Assembly: GCF_003755175.1 (NCBI RefSeq)
Contig: NZ_RKHX01000003.1
Span: 434,001-498,000 of the forward strand
Origin: Cellulomonas sp. PhB150
GTDB taxonomy: Bacteria > Actinomycetota > Actinomycetes > Actinomycetales > Cellulomonadaceae
DNA length: 64,000 nt
Direction of reading: 5' to 3'
Within the stretch, counting starts at the first letter, position 1; each line of letters begins with the position of its first letter. The position numbers and the translations under genes were made by a program. The notes under the pieces were generated by a model. That model was not told where the DNA came from, did no database searches, and saw nothing but the letters and a program-made list of their open reading frames with translations. This document shows, one piece after another, positions 25,917-34,157 of the stretch.

Positions 25917-25999
25917 ATCCGCCCCTCTTGTAATGGTGGCGCACTCGTGACCACCCGATGAGGTCCCACCAGCCACTCTCGTCACAAGGGGGGCGGGTA
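25917..25999. repeat. degenerate palindromic repeat, copy C
   Basis: An inverted repeat fills most of the moeZ-zinc-ribbon gap. The left arm has CCGCCCCTCTTGTAATGG, and the right arm read in reverse complement has CCCGCCCCCCTTGTGACG followed by GTGGC. The right arm shares CTTGTGACG and GTGGC at matching spacing with the left arm of the 37.2-kb element, so it is probably a diverged relative. Arms mismatch more than in the other copies. Confidence 0.5.
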
Positions 26000-26011
26000 G
26001 GGACGCGCGGG

Positions 26012-26311
26012 TCAGCCGCCGAACTCGAACAGGTCCCCGAGCCACGACTCCTTCTTCTTCTTGCGCGGCGCCTGGCCGGACGAGTCGTAGCGCCGGTCGT
26101 CGGATGGGCGCCGGTCCTCGGAGTACCGCCGCTCGTCGGAGTACCGGGCCGGCGCGGGGACGGACGAGGGCGCCGACGACGGTGCCCGGTCGATGATCTT
26201 GTCCAGCTCGCCGCGGTCCAACCACACCCCGCGGCACGTGGGGCAGTAGTCGATCTCCACCCCCTGCCGCTCGGACATCACCAGCTCGGCCTGGTCGACG
26301 GGGCAGCGCAT
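26012..26311 (-). CDS. TFIIB-type zinc-ribbon protein, 99 aa
   Basis: The N-terminal ~45 residues form a zf-TFIIB-like ribbon: MRCPVDQAELVM and EIDYCPTCRGVWLDRGELDK supply the Cys ligands. The rest is a disordered, Arg/Asp/Ser-rich tail (RRYSEDRRPSDDRRY) ending in a basic patch RKKKKESW and LGDLFEFGG. The start at MRCP follows GGAAGGAC. An in-frame upstream extension is rejected. Such proteins are widespread, and their function is unknown. It stands alone. Confidence 0.85.
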   Translation of the reverse strand: MRCPVDQAELVMSERQGVEIDYCPTCRGVWLDRGELDKIIDRAPSSAPSSVPAPARYSDERRYSEDRRPSDDRRYDSSGQAPRKKKKESWLGDLFEFGG

Positions 26312-26377
26312 GGGTTCGTCCTTCCGCAGGAGACGACGGCGTGTGCCGTCACCAGGACCCAACGGACGAACGCGGCG

Positions 26378-27565
26378 TCAGGTGCCCGACGAACGACCCA
26401 GCGACCCCTGCCACGCGACGATCCGGTCCACGGCCTCGCGCACCACCTCGACCGACGACGCGAACGACAGCCGCACCCACCGGTGCCCGTCCACGGGGTC
26501 GAAGTCCGTACCGGGCGTGAGCGCGACGCCCGCCTCGTCGAGCAGCCGCGCGCACCAGGTGATCGAGTCGAGGCCGGACGACGAGACGTCGGCGTAGAGG
26601 TAGAACGCGCCGTCGGCGGGCGCGACCCGGGTCCACCCCAGCTCCGGCAACCGTTCGAGCAGGAGCGCGCGCGAGGCCGCGTACCGGGTCACGTTGTCCC
26701 GCGCCGCCGCCATGCCGTCCGCCGAGAACGCGGCGACCCCGGCGTGCTGCGCCAGCGCGGGCGGGCACAGCGCGACGTTCCCCGCGAGCGCGTCGACGGG
26801 CGCGACGAGGTCGTCGGGCAGCACGAGCCACCCGAGCCGCCACCCCGTCATCGCCCAGTACTTGGAGAAGGAGTTCACGACGACCGCCCCGCGGTCCAGG
26901 TAGGACGCGGCGGTCGGGACGGAACCGCCGGCGTAGACGATGCCGTGGTAGATCTCGTCGCTGATCAGCCGCACGCCGTGCTCGCCGCACCACTGCGCCA
27001 GTGCGGCCAGCTCGCCGGCGTCGATCATCGTGCCCGTCGGGTTGGCCGGGCTCGCGATGACGAGCCCTTCGATGGGCTCGTCGAGGGCCTCGAGCTGCGC
27101 GACGGTCGGCTGGTACCGGGTCTCCGGCCCGCACGGCAGCTCGACGACCTCGCAGCCGAGGGCGCGGAGGATGTTCGTGTAGGCGGGGTATCCCGGCCTG
27201 GCCAGGGCGACCCGGTCGCCCACGTCGAACGCGGCGAGGAAGGCGAGCACGAACCCGCCCGACGACCCCGTGGTCACCGCGACGCGCGCGGGGTCGACCG
27301 CCTCGCCGTACCAGTCGGAGTAGTGCTGGGCGATGGCCGCGCGCAGCCCGGGGGCGCCGAGCGACTCGGTGTACCCGAGGTCGCCCGCGGTGAGCAGCTC
27401 GATGGCCCGGTTGCGCACCACGTCGGAGGCACCGGTCGACGGCTCGCCGGCGCACAGGTTGAGCACGTGCTCGCCGGCGGCTCGGCGCGCGTTGGCGGCG
27501 GCCAGGATCTCCATCACGGCGAACGGCGGGACGTGGGCTCTCGCGGCGACCTTCACGGGCGCCAT
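26378..27565 (-). CDS. class I/II PLP-dependent aminotransferase
   Basis: Fold-type I aminotransferase of 395 residues. Visible are NLCAGEPSTGASD near the N-terminus, TTGSSGGFVLAF, the ASPANPTGTM turn, SDEIYHGIVY, and the PLP lysine in NSFSKYWAMTGWRLGW. This is the aspartate aminotransferase-like subgroup. The donor and acceptor cannot be inferred. The next gene upstream is a TetR regulator 16 bp away on the same strand, so the two may be co-transcribed. Confidence 0.9.
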   Translation of the reverse strand: MAPVKVAARAHVPPFAVMEILAAANARRAAGEHVLNLCAGEPSTGASDVVRNRAIELLTAGDLGYTESLGAPGLRAAIAQHYSDWYGEAVDPARVAVTTGSSGGFVLAFLAAFDVGDRVALARPGYPAYTNILRALGCEVVELPCGPETRYQPTVAQLEALDEPIEGLVIASPANPTGTMIDAGELAALAQWCGEHGVRLISDEIYHGIVYAGGSVPTAASYLDRGAVVVNSFSKYWAMTGWRLGWLVLPDDLVAPVDALAGNVALCPPALAQHAGVAAFSADGMAAARDNVTRYAASRALLLERLPELGWTRVAPADGAFYLYADVSSSGLDSITWCARLLDEAGVALTPGTDFDPVDGHRWVRLSFASSVEVVREAVDRIVAWQGSLGRSSGT

Positions 27566-27581
27566 TGTTCACCCCGGGGCG

Positions 27582-28175
27582 TCAGTCGGCCGGGCGGTAC
27601 CGCAGGCCGTCGAGGACGATCCGCAGCGCACGCTGCGTCTTGGCCGGGTCGCGCCAGTCCGGCGCCGCCATGCAGACGCCCGAGACGGCGCGCAGCACGT
27701 CCATCGTCTCGACGTCGTCCCGGATGGTGCCGTCGGCCTGGGCCGCGTGCAGCATCAGGTCGCCCGACGAGGTGAGACGGTCGTGGACGTCGGCGAACAC
27801 GTGCGACGCGTCGTCGCCCAGTGCGGCACGCAACGCGCCCGCCAGCCCCCGCTTCGAACCCGCGTACGCGACGAACTCGAGGAGCCAGGCCTCGAACGCC
27901 GCACGAGGCTCCAGGGAGTCGGCCAGCCGGGCGCCGGACGCGCAGAGCTCGTCGACGTTGTGCCGGTAGACGGCCTCGATGAGCTCGATCCGGGTCGGGA
28001 AGTTCCGGTAGAGCGTGCCGACCCCCACGCCGGCGCGGCGGGCGATCTCCTCGAGCGACGCGTCCGTGCCCTGCTCGTCGAACATCACGCGGGCGGCAGA
28101 CAGCAGCTTCTCGCGGTTGCGCGCGGCGTCCGCGCGCAACGGTCGAGACGTCGTCGTCGCGCCCTGCTGACCCAC
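27582..28175 (-). CDS. TetR-family transcriptional regulator
   Basis: One-component repressor of 197 residues with the canonical N-terminal HTH: ARVMFDEQGTDASLEEIARR and AGVGVGTLYRNFPTRIELI. The C-terminal ligand domain is variable. The GTG at 28175 is preferred because AGGAGG lies 8 nt upstream; a GTG three codons earlier is too close to it. It is divergent from the MFS transporter gene, with a symmetric operator between them, the standard arrangement for an efflux pump controlled by its own TetR repressor. Confidence 0.93.
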   Translation of the reverse strand: MGQQGATTTSRPLRADAARNREKLLSAARVMFDEQGTDASLEEIARRAGVGVGTLYRNFPTRIELIEAVYRHNVDELCASGARLADSLEPRAAFEAWLLEFVAYAGSKRGLAGALRAALGDDASHVFADVHDRLTSSGDLMLHAAQADGTIRDDVETMDVLRAVSGVCMAAPDWRDPAKTQRALRIVLDGLRYRPAD

Positions 28176-28202
28176 GCGGCACACCTCCTGGCAGAGAACA
28201 CT

Positions 28203-28244
28203 TGCATAACCGGAGGCAGCCTCCGTATAGTTTTAACCGGAGGC
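28203..28244 (+). promoter_or_regulatory. MFS pump promoter with TetR operator in the spacer
   Basis: TTGCAT (28203-28208) and TATAGT (28226-28231) are separated by an ideal 17 bp. The spacer holds the perfect 15-bp palindrome CGGAGGCAGCCTCCG (28211-28225). The half-site TAACCGGAGGC occurs at 28207 and again at 28234, just past the -10. A repressor bound here would block RNA polymerase directly. That the local TetR protein binds it is inference. Confidence 0.8.
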
Positions 28245-28282
28245 TCTCTCCACTTCCCCCATCCTACGCCGCGGAGGCCCTC

Positions 28283-29767
28283 GTGTCCGCACCCTCCCTC
28301 TCCGCCGCCCGGCTCGCGTCACCGCGACTGGTGCTGGCCGCCATCCTCACCACGCAGCTCATGCTCGTGCTCGACGCGACGATCGTGAACGTCGCTCTCC
28401 CCGACATCCAGCGCTCGCTCGGCTTCACCGCCACCGGGCTCTCCTGGGTGATGAACGCCTACACGCTCGCCTTCGGCGGGCTGCTCCTGCTCGGCGCCCG
28501 CGCCGGCGACATCCTCGGCCGCCGCCGCGTGCTCCTGGCCGGCGTCACGCTGTTCACGCTCGCGTCGTTCGTCGGCGGGTTCTCGCAGTCGCCCGGCCAG
28601 CTCCTCGCCGCCCGTGCGGTGCAGGGGATGGGCGCGGCGCTCGCCGCCCCGTCCGGCCTGGCGCTGCTCATGGCCCGGTTCCCCGAGGGCCGCGAGCGCA
28701 CCCGCGCCATCGGCTACTACTCCGCCGTCTCGATCGGCGGGTCCGCGCTGGGCCTCATCGCCGGCGGGATGCTCACGCAGTGGGTGTCCTGGCGCTGGGT
28801 GCTGTTCGTCAACGTGCCGATCGGCATCGCGCTGATCGTCGTCGCCCGGGCCGTCCTGCCCGAGACGCCCCGCCACCGTGGCCGGTTCGACCTGCTCGGC
28901 GCGGCCACCTCGACGATCGGCATGACGTCCCTCGTCTACGGCTTCGTCCGCGCGGCCACGGCCGGCTGGTCCGACCCCGAGACCCTCGCGGCCTTCGGGG
29001 TGGGCGTCCTGCTGCTCACCGCGTTCGTCCTCGTCGAGCTGCGCGCCGAGTCGCCGATCACGCCGCTGCGGCTGTTCGCCGACCGCACGCGCTCGTCGGC
29101 CACCGTCGCCCGCCTGCTGCTCGTCGCCGGGATGATGGGGATGTTCTTCTTCCTCACCCAGTTCCTCCAGGACGTGCTCGGCTACTCGCTGCTCGCGACG
29201 GGCGTCGCGTTCCTCCCGCTGACGGTCATGCTGTTCGTCATGTCCCGCGTCAGCGCGACGCTCATGGGTCGGATCGGCATGCGGGCCCTCATGGTCGGTG
29301 GCCTGACCATGTCGACCGCCGGGCTGCTGATCCTGTCGCAGATCTCGGCCGACTCGAGCTACCTCGCGGTGCTCGTGCCGCTGCTGCTGTTCGGCGCGGG
29401 CAACGGGCTCGCGTTCGTGCCGCTCACCGCTGCCGGCCTGGCCGGTGTCGCCCCGCAGGACGCGGGTGCCGCGTCCGGGCTGGTGAACGTCAGCCAGCAG
29501 GTCGGCGGCTCGCTCGGGCTCGCGATCCTCGTGACCGTGGCGAGCGCCGGGGCGCGGGGGGCGACCCCCACGGGGACGACCGCAGCGGAGATCGCGCAGC
29601 ACGCGTTCGTCGTGGGGGCAGACCGGGCGTTCTTCGTCTCGGCGATGTTCCTCGCGGCGACCGTGATCCTGCTGGCGGTCACGATCCGGCCGAGCAGAGC
29701 CGCGCAGACCACGCAGGCGGCACCGAACCGGACGGCAGACGAGCCGGAGCTCGCGCTCGTCGACTGA
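28283..29767 (+). CDS. MFS drug efflux transporter, DHA2 family (EmrB/QacA type)
   Basis: Proton-driven multidrug antiporter of 494 residues with about 14 hydrophobic segments. TM1 carries LDATIVNVALPDIQRSLGF (the DHA2 motif D1). Motif A is GARAGDILGRRRVLLAG. Motif C-like and TM5 glycine-rich stretches follow (SIGGSALGLIAGGML). The C-terminal tail is short and polar. GTG 28283 has GGAGG five nt upstream; an ATG further upstream lies in the operator region. It is divergent from its presumed TetR repressor and followed by a strong terminator. The substrate is unknown. Confidence 0.93.
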   Translation: MSAPSLSAARLASPRLVLAAILTTQLMLVLDATIVNVALPDIQRSLGFTATGLSWVMNAYTLAFGGLLLLGARAGDILGRRRVLLAGVTLFTLASFVGGFSQSPGQLLAARAVQGMGAALAAPSGLALLMARFPEGRERTRAIGYYSAVSIGGSALGLIAGGMLTQWVSWRWVLFVNVPIGIALIVVARAVLPETPRHRGRFDLLGAATSTIGMTSLVYGFVRAATAGWSDPETLAAFGVGVLLLTAFVLVELRAESPITPLRLFADRTRSSATVARLLLVAGMMGMFFFLTQFLQDVLGYSLLATGVAFLPLTVMLFVMSRVSATLMGRIGMRALMVGGLTMSTAGLLILSQISADSSYLAVLVPLLLFGAGNGLAFVPLTAAGLAGVAPQDAGAASGLVNVSQQVGGSLGLAILVTVASAGARGATPTGTTAAEIAQHAFVVGADRAFFVSAMFLAATVILLAVTIRPSRAAQTTQAAPNRTADEPELALVD

Positions 29768-29787
29768 CCCGATCCACCAGCACGGCA

Positions 29788-29812
29788 GAAGGGGCCCGTC
29801 CGCGGGCCCCTT
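29788..29812. terminator. bidirectional terminator between MFS and tyrosine phosphatase genes
   Basis: GAAGGGGCCCG (29788-29798) pairs with CGGGCCCCTTC (29802-29812) around a 3-nt loop. It separates two convergent genes ending at 29767 and 29822. Confidence 0.75.
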
Positions 29813-29821
29813 CGTCGTCCC

Positions 29822-30280
29822 TCAGGCCAGCTCGGCCCGCACGTGCTCGACGATGCCGTCCGCCGCCGCCTCGATCTCCGCGAGGCACCGCTCGAAGTCG
29901 TCCGGCCCGCCGTACCAGGGATCGTCGACGTCGGGCGCGTCCGCGGTCGGGTCGAAGCTGCGGAACATCGCCGGCTCCGCCCCGAGCAGGGACAGCGCCC
30001 GGAAGTGCTGCGACGTCATCGCCAGCACGAGGTCCCGCGACGGCAGGTCCGCGGCGCTCACCTGCCGGGCGTGGTGCCCATCGCCGGTCGGATACCCGTG
30101 CCGCGCCAGGACGGCGCGAGCCCGCGGGTCCACCGGGTTCCCGTGCTCCTCGTCGCTGATCCCGGTCGAGTCGACCTCGACGTCCAGCCCGGCGGCCTCG
30201 AACCGGGACCGCAGCACGATCTCGGCCATCGGCGACCGGCAGATGTTCCCCGTGCACACGGTCATCACGCGGTACGTCAT
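29822..30280 (-). CDS. low-molecular-weight protein-tyrosine phosphatase
   Basis: The active-site P-loop is CTGNICRS at residues 9-16 (Cys9 nucleophile, Arg15). The general-acid loop contains DPWYGG near residue 123. At 152 residues this is normal for the family. It dephosphorylates tyrosine-phosphorylated proteins, and in actinobacteria such enzymes act in signalling or exopolysaccharide control. No partner tyrosine kinase is adjacent. Its ATG overlaps the stop of the upstream acetyltransferase gene (ATGA), so the two are coupled. Confidence 0.95.
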   Translation of the reverse strand: MTYRVMTVCTGNICRSPMAEIVLRSRFEAAGLDVEVDSTGISDEEHGNPVDPRARAVLARHGYPTGDGHHARQVSAADLPSRDLVLAMTSQHFRALSLLGAEPAMFRSFDPTADAPDVDDPWYGGPDDFERCLAEIEAAADGIVEHVRAELA

Positions 30281-30786
30281 GCGGCGCTCCGCACGAGCAG
30301 GACGCCGACGCCGCCCGTGAACGTGATGCCGGCGAAGGCGTCGGAGCGGGCCACCTCGCGGAAGCCGTGCCGCAGGTGCAGGTCGAGGGACGGGCCATTG
30401 CTCGCGTTGATCACGCTGCCCAGCATGGCGGACCGCGGCGCCGCCCACCCGATCAGGTCGAGGAGCAGCCGCTCCCCGATCCCCCGGCGCCGAACCGCCG
30501 GCGCGACGGTCAGGGCGGACACGTAGAGCCCGTCGGGCACGTCGTCGAACCCCGCCCACGGGGCCACCATGCCCCAGCCGACGACGACGCCGTCGAGCAC
30601 CGCCACGAGGACCACCCGCCCGGGATCGACGACCCACGACGGCACGCGGGGCCCGAACGTCACCGCCCCGCGCGAGGCCGCGACGGCCAGGATCCCGTCG
30701 ACGTCGGACGGCGCGGCCGCCCGCAGCACGACCGCCGGATCCGGCACCCCGTGCCGGGGCGGCTCGTACGCAGCGAAGCGGCTCAC
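30277..30786 (-). CDS. GNAT-family N-acetyltransferase
   Basis: 169-residue acetyl-CoA-dependent transferase. Motif A, the acetyl-CoA pyrophosphate loop, is visible as LTVAPAVRRRGIGERLL. VINASNGPSLDLHLRHGFREV forms the C-terminal motif B region. The GTG start has GGAGG 8 nt upstream, and that Shine-Dalgarno touches the base of the preceding terminator hairpin. It is translationally coupled to the downstream tyrosine phosphatase. The substrate is unknown. Confidence 0.9.
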   Translation of the reverse strand: MSRFAAYEPPRHGVPDPAVVLRAAAPSDVDGILAVAASRGAVTFGPRVPSWVVDPGRVVLVAVLDGVVVGWGMVAPWAGFDDVPDGLYVSALTVAPAVRRRGIGERLLLDLIGWAAPRSAMLGSVINASNGPSLDLHLRHGFREVARSDAFAGITFTGGVGVLLVRSAA

Positions 30787-30797
30787 CGCCCCATCCT

Positions 30798-30838
30798 CCG
30801 GTGCCGGGCGCGCCCTGGTCGAGCGCGCCCGGCACCGG
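30798..30838 (-). terminator. strong hairpin terminator after the phytase-like gene
   Basis: CCGGTGCCGGGCGCGC (30798-30813) pairs perfectly over 16 bp with GCGCGCCCGGCACCGG (30823-30838). It starts 7 nt after the stop of the gene ending at 30845 (minus strand) and precedes the acetyltransferase. Confidence 0.75.
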
Positions 30839-30844
30839 CCCCGC

Positions 30845-33800
30845 TCAGCGCACCCGGACCTTGTGGGTCGCGGTCACGCGGAGGTAGGAGGACGAGCCCT
30901 CGTAGGTCGCCGTCACCGTGGACGACTTCGTGAGCTTCGGCAGCGTGACGGAGACGCGGCCATTGCGGACCGTCTTCGTCGCGACCTTCTTGCCGTTGAC
31001 CTTGACCGTCACCTTCCCGGTCGGGGTCGTGGCGCCGCGGACCGTCACCGTGACGACCGGCTTCGCGTGCTTCTTCACGGTCCAGCTCTTCGCCGTGATC
31101 GCGACCTTCGGCTTGGCCTTGGCGACGGTCACGGAGGCGGCCGACGAGGACGACCCGGCGACCGTCGTCGATCCGGCGTACACGGCGCTGAGCGCGTGCT
31201 TGCCGACCGCGAGCGTGCGCGGCAGCGTCACGGTGACCTTGCCGGCGGCGAGGCGACCGGTGGCGATCCTCTTCTTCCCGTCGCGGATCGCGACCGTGCC
31301 GGACGCGGTCCCCGTCACCGTGACGGTGGCCTTCGCGGCAGAGCCGTAGGTGACCTTCGTCGGCGCCACCCGCAGGGCCGTCCGGCTCGTCACCTTCGCG
31401 ACGGTGACGGAGACGGAGGCCGACGACGACCCCGCCCAGTTCTCGGCCGACGAGACGAACGTGGCCGTCAGCGCGTGCGTGCCGACGCCGAGCGCGACGC
31501 TCGTCGTGGCCTTGCCGGCCTTGACCGCGGCGGAGCCGACCACCCGGGTGCCGTCCCGGAACGTCACCGTGCCCGCGGCGGCCGGGGTCACCGTCGCCGT
31601 GAGCGTCTGCTTCGACCCGTAGGTCAGCGCACCGGTGACGGCCAGGCCGGTCGACGTGGCGACCGCGCCGAAGACGTGGGCCTTGCTGCCCAGGCGGAGG
31701 AAGACCGTCTCGCCGGTCGCGTCGAGCACGCCGTCGTTGTCGGTGATCGCGTAGACCTGGCCGTCGATGCCGATGGTCAGGCCCTCGAGCTTCTCCTGCG
31801 TCCAGCCCGCGGTGGCCCGCAGGTCGGGGAGCACGTCGTGCGCGCGCTTCTTGGTCAGCGGCGCGACCGCCCCGGGGGCCGGGTCGGCGGGCACGTCGAC
31901 CGTGTAGATGCGCTTGACCTGCGCGGACGGACCGTTGAGCTTGTCGCGCTCGATGACCGCCAGGGTGTCGGCGTCGACCGCGACGACCTCCGAGAGGCCG
32001 AGCCAGTCGCCCGTGACGGACGTCGTCTCGAGCGGGTAGGCGAACCAGGCCCACGCCTGCGTCGCCACGTCGTACCGGCCCAGCCGCGCGGAACCCGCGA
32101 GGCCACCCGGGTCGGTGGACAGGCCACGCTGCAGGGCGACCCAGACGTGCTCGCCGGCCGCGTCATTCACCGTGGTGACACCCTCGATGCCCCACTTGTC
32201 GAGCCCGGCCGCCACCTCGGCGGGCAGGGCCACGTGCTCGAGCACCTCGCCGGCCGCGGACGTCCGGACCAGCTGGTTGGCCGCGCCGGTCGCGCCCTCG
32301 ACGCCGAGCCAGAAGCCGCCCGCCGGGCGAGAGGCGATGCCCTCGACGTCGAGCGTGACGCCCGCGCCGGCCTCGGTGACCCGCACCGCGTCGTCGACGA
32401 CCACGGGCGTCGTGCTCACGTCGAGCGAGAGCAGGCGCGTGTCGGTGTAGGCCGCGTCGGTGGCGGACCACAGGTGCGTCGGGTCGGCCTGGTCCGGCGT
32501 CAGGGCGCCGAGCGCGCCCCAGCCGATGGGGTGGCCCGCGCTGTCGTCGGCCGAGACGACCGACGGGAACGTCGCCGGCGCGTCGGCGTAGGCGGCTCCG
32601 CGGCCGAAGACCGACACGGACGAGCGCACGTTCTTGGTCGCGTCATCGGTCTCGCTCGAGACCAGCAGCAGGTCACGCGACGGGATCGGCAGGATGCCCT
32701 CGGGCCCGTTGGTCGTGGCCAGGACCTGCACGAACACGGGGTTCAGCGCGTCGCTCACGTCGTACACGGCCACGAAGTTCGACCGCTCCGAGCCGACGAA
32801 CGCGTACGTCGTGCCGCCGAGCGTCGCGACGGCGAGGCCCTCGATCTCGACGCCCTTCTTCGCGGCGCGGTCCTCGGAGTGCAGGCCCGTGCGCACGGCG
32901 AGGCGCTCGAGCGTGTTGCCCGCGTCCCACACCGGCAGCCCGGTCGTGGTGTCGAAGACGGACCAGCCGCGCGTGCCGCCCTTCCAGTCGCCCTCGTTCG
33001 CCGTCGCGATGTGCGTCGCGTCGAGCCACGCGACCGCGTCGGGCTCGCGCGGCGTGGCCGGGATGGACCCGGTCTGGTTGATCACGCCGTCCTTGGCCAC
33101 GTCGATGCCGCTGACCGCGACCGACCCGGCGCTGAACACCTTCGTGACCGCGCCCGAGGCGATGTCGATGAGGACGACGCCGTTGTTCTCCTGCAGCGTG
33201 AGGGCCACGGTCGAGCCGGTGGGGTCGATCGCCACGTACTCGGGCTCGGGGTCCGAGGGCGTGTCGACGCCCGCGAGGTCGGCCTCGGTCAGCTCGACCT
33301 TGCGCAGCTCCCAGTCGGCCGGCGAGTTCTTCGACGGGAGGTCGACGAGCTGCACGAAGCCGCCGGGCGCCTGCGGGAGGTCGCCCTTCTTGCCGCCGGC
33401 AGGCTTGAACTCCTCGTCGCGCTGGTTCTCGATGGCGATCGCCGCGTGCTTCTTGTCCGGCGTGAGGGCGATCGAGTCGGGCTGGCCGCCGAGGTCGAAC
33501 CGGCGGACCACGCCCTGCGTGGCCAGGTCGACGACGACGAGCTTGCCGCTCGGTGCGGTGAACGACTCGGACGTGTCCACGACGACGAGGACGTATCCGC
33601 CGACGACGGCGACCGAGGTCGGCTCGGCGTGCGCGCCGACGTTCAGGTCCGCCGCGAGGTCGAGCGTGCCCTTCCCGACGGGGTTCGCCGGGTCCGTGAT
33701 GTCGACGAAGCCGATCCGGCGCGCGAGGGCGTCGGTGTGGATGAACGTCTTGCCGTCCTCGCTCACCGCGGAGATCTCCGCGACCGTGGGGTCGGCGGCC

Positions 33801-34024
33801 GCGGCGGTGGCGGGGCGGTTGAGGTAGACGGGGTAGGTCGCCAGACGGTGGAACGTCTGGTCGGCGGCCGGCGCGGTCCAGCCCGCGGCGGACCACCCGG
33901 GGGCAGGTGCGTCGGCGGCGTGCGCGACGAGCGCTCCGCCGAGGGTCGAGACCGCGGCGACGGCGAGCGTCGTCGTCACGGCGGTCAGGGTGCGGCCGCG
34001 ACGACGCGGGGGCACAGGCAGCAT
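30845..34024 (-). CDS. secreted esterase-like-activity-of-phytase domain protein with Ig-like repeats
   Basis: Exported 1059-residue protein. The Sec signal is basic then hydrophobic (PRRRGRTLTAVTTTLAVAAV) with predicted cleavage at VAHA-AD. The central part (about residues 40-790) is a beta-propeller-like region with repeated Ser/Thr-Asp-Gly turns, resembling the esterase-like-activity-of-phytase family (for example EGLTIGIDGQVYAITDNDG). The last ~260 residues are three bacterial Ig-like repeats, each beginning like YGSKQTLTATVTP or YGSAAKATVTVTG. The start at MLPVPPRRR follows GGAGGAACTCG. Enzymatic activity is not demonstrated; a cell-surface phosphoester hydrolase role is inference. Confidence 0.83.
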   Translation of the reverse strand: MLPVPPRRRGRTLTAVTTTLAVAAVSTLGGALVAHAADAPAPGWSAAGWTAPAADQTFHRLATYPVYLNRPATAAAADPTVAEISAVSEDGKTFIHTDALARRIGFVDITDPANPVGKGTLDLAADLNVGAHAEPTSVAVVGGYVLVVVDTSESFTAPSGKLVVVDLATQGVVRRFDLGGQPDSIALTPDKKHAAIAIENQRDEEFKPAGGKKGDLPQAPGGFVQLVDLPSKNSPADWELRKVELTEADLAGVDTPSDPEPEYVAIDPTGSTVALTLQENNGVVLIDIASGAVTKVFSAGSVAVSGIDVAKDGVINQTGSIPATPREPDAVAWLDATHIATANEGDWKGGTRGWSVFDTTTGLPVWDAGNTLERLAVRTGLHSEDRAAKKGVEIEGLAVATLGGTTYAFVGSERSNFVAVYDVSDALNPVFVQVLATTNGPEGILPIPSRDLLLVSSETDDATKNVRSSVSVFGRGAAYADAPATFPSVVSADDSAGHPIGWGALGALTPDQADPTHLWSATDAAYTDTRLLSLDVSTTPVVVDDAVRVTEAGAGVTLDVEGIASRPAGGFWLGVEGATGAANQLVRTSAAGEVLEHVALPAEVAAGLDKWGIEGVTTVNDAAGEHVWVALQRGLSTDPGGLAGSARLGRYDVATQAWAWFAYPLETTSVTGDWLGLSEVVAVDADTLAVIERDKLNGPSAQVKRIYTVDVPADPAPGAVAPLTKKRAHDVLPDLRATAGWTQEKLEGLTIGIDGQVYAITDNDGVLDATGETVFLRLGSKAHVFGAVATSTGLAVTGALTYGSKQTLTATVTPAAAGTVTFRDGTRVVGSAAVKAGKATTSVALGVGTHALTATFVSSAENWAGSSSASVSVTVAKVTSRTALRVAPTKVTYGSAAKATVTVTGTASGTVAIRDGKKRIATGRLAAGKVTVTLPRTLAVGKHALSAVYAGSTTVAGSSSSAASVTVAKAKPKVAITAKSWTVKKHAKPVVTVTVRGATTPTGKVTVKVNGKKVATKTVRNGRVSVTLPKLTKSSTVTATYEGSSSYLRVTATHKVRVR

Positions 34025-34157
34025 CGAGTTCCTCCAGGTGACGGGGGTGTCGGTCGAGGCTCTCGGGCCCCGGTGTCGTCGGGCGGACGTCCAGGTGAAC
34101 GGCGGCAGGCGGGCCGACGACGGCACGGTGAGCCCCGCCACCTGAGACGATCGGGGT

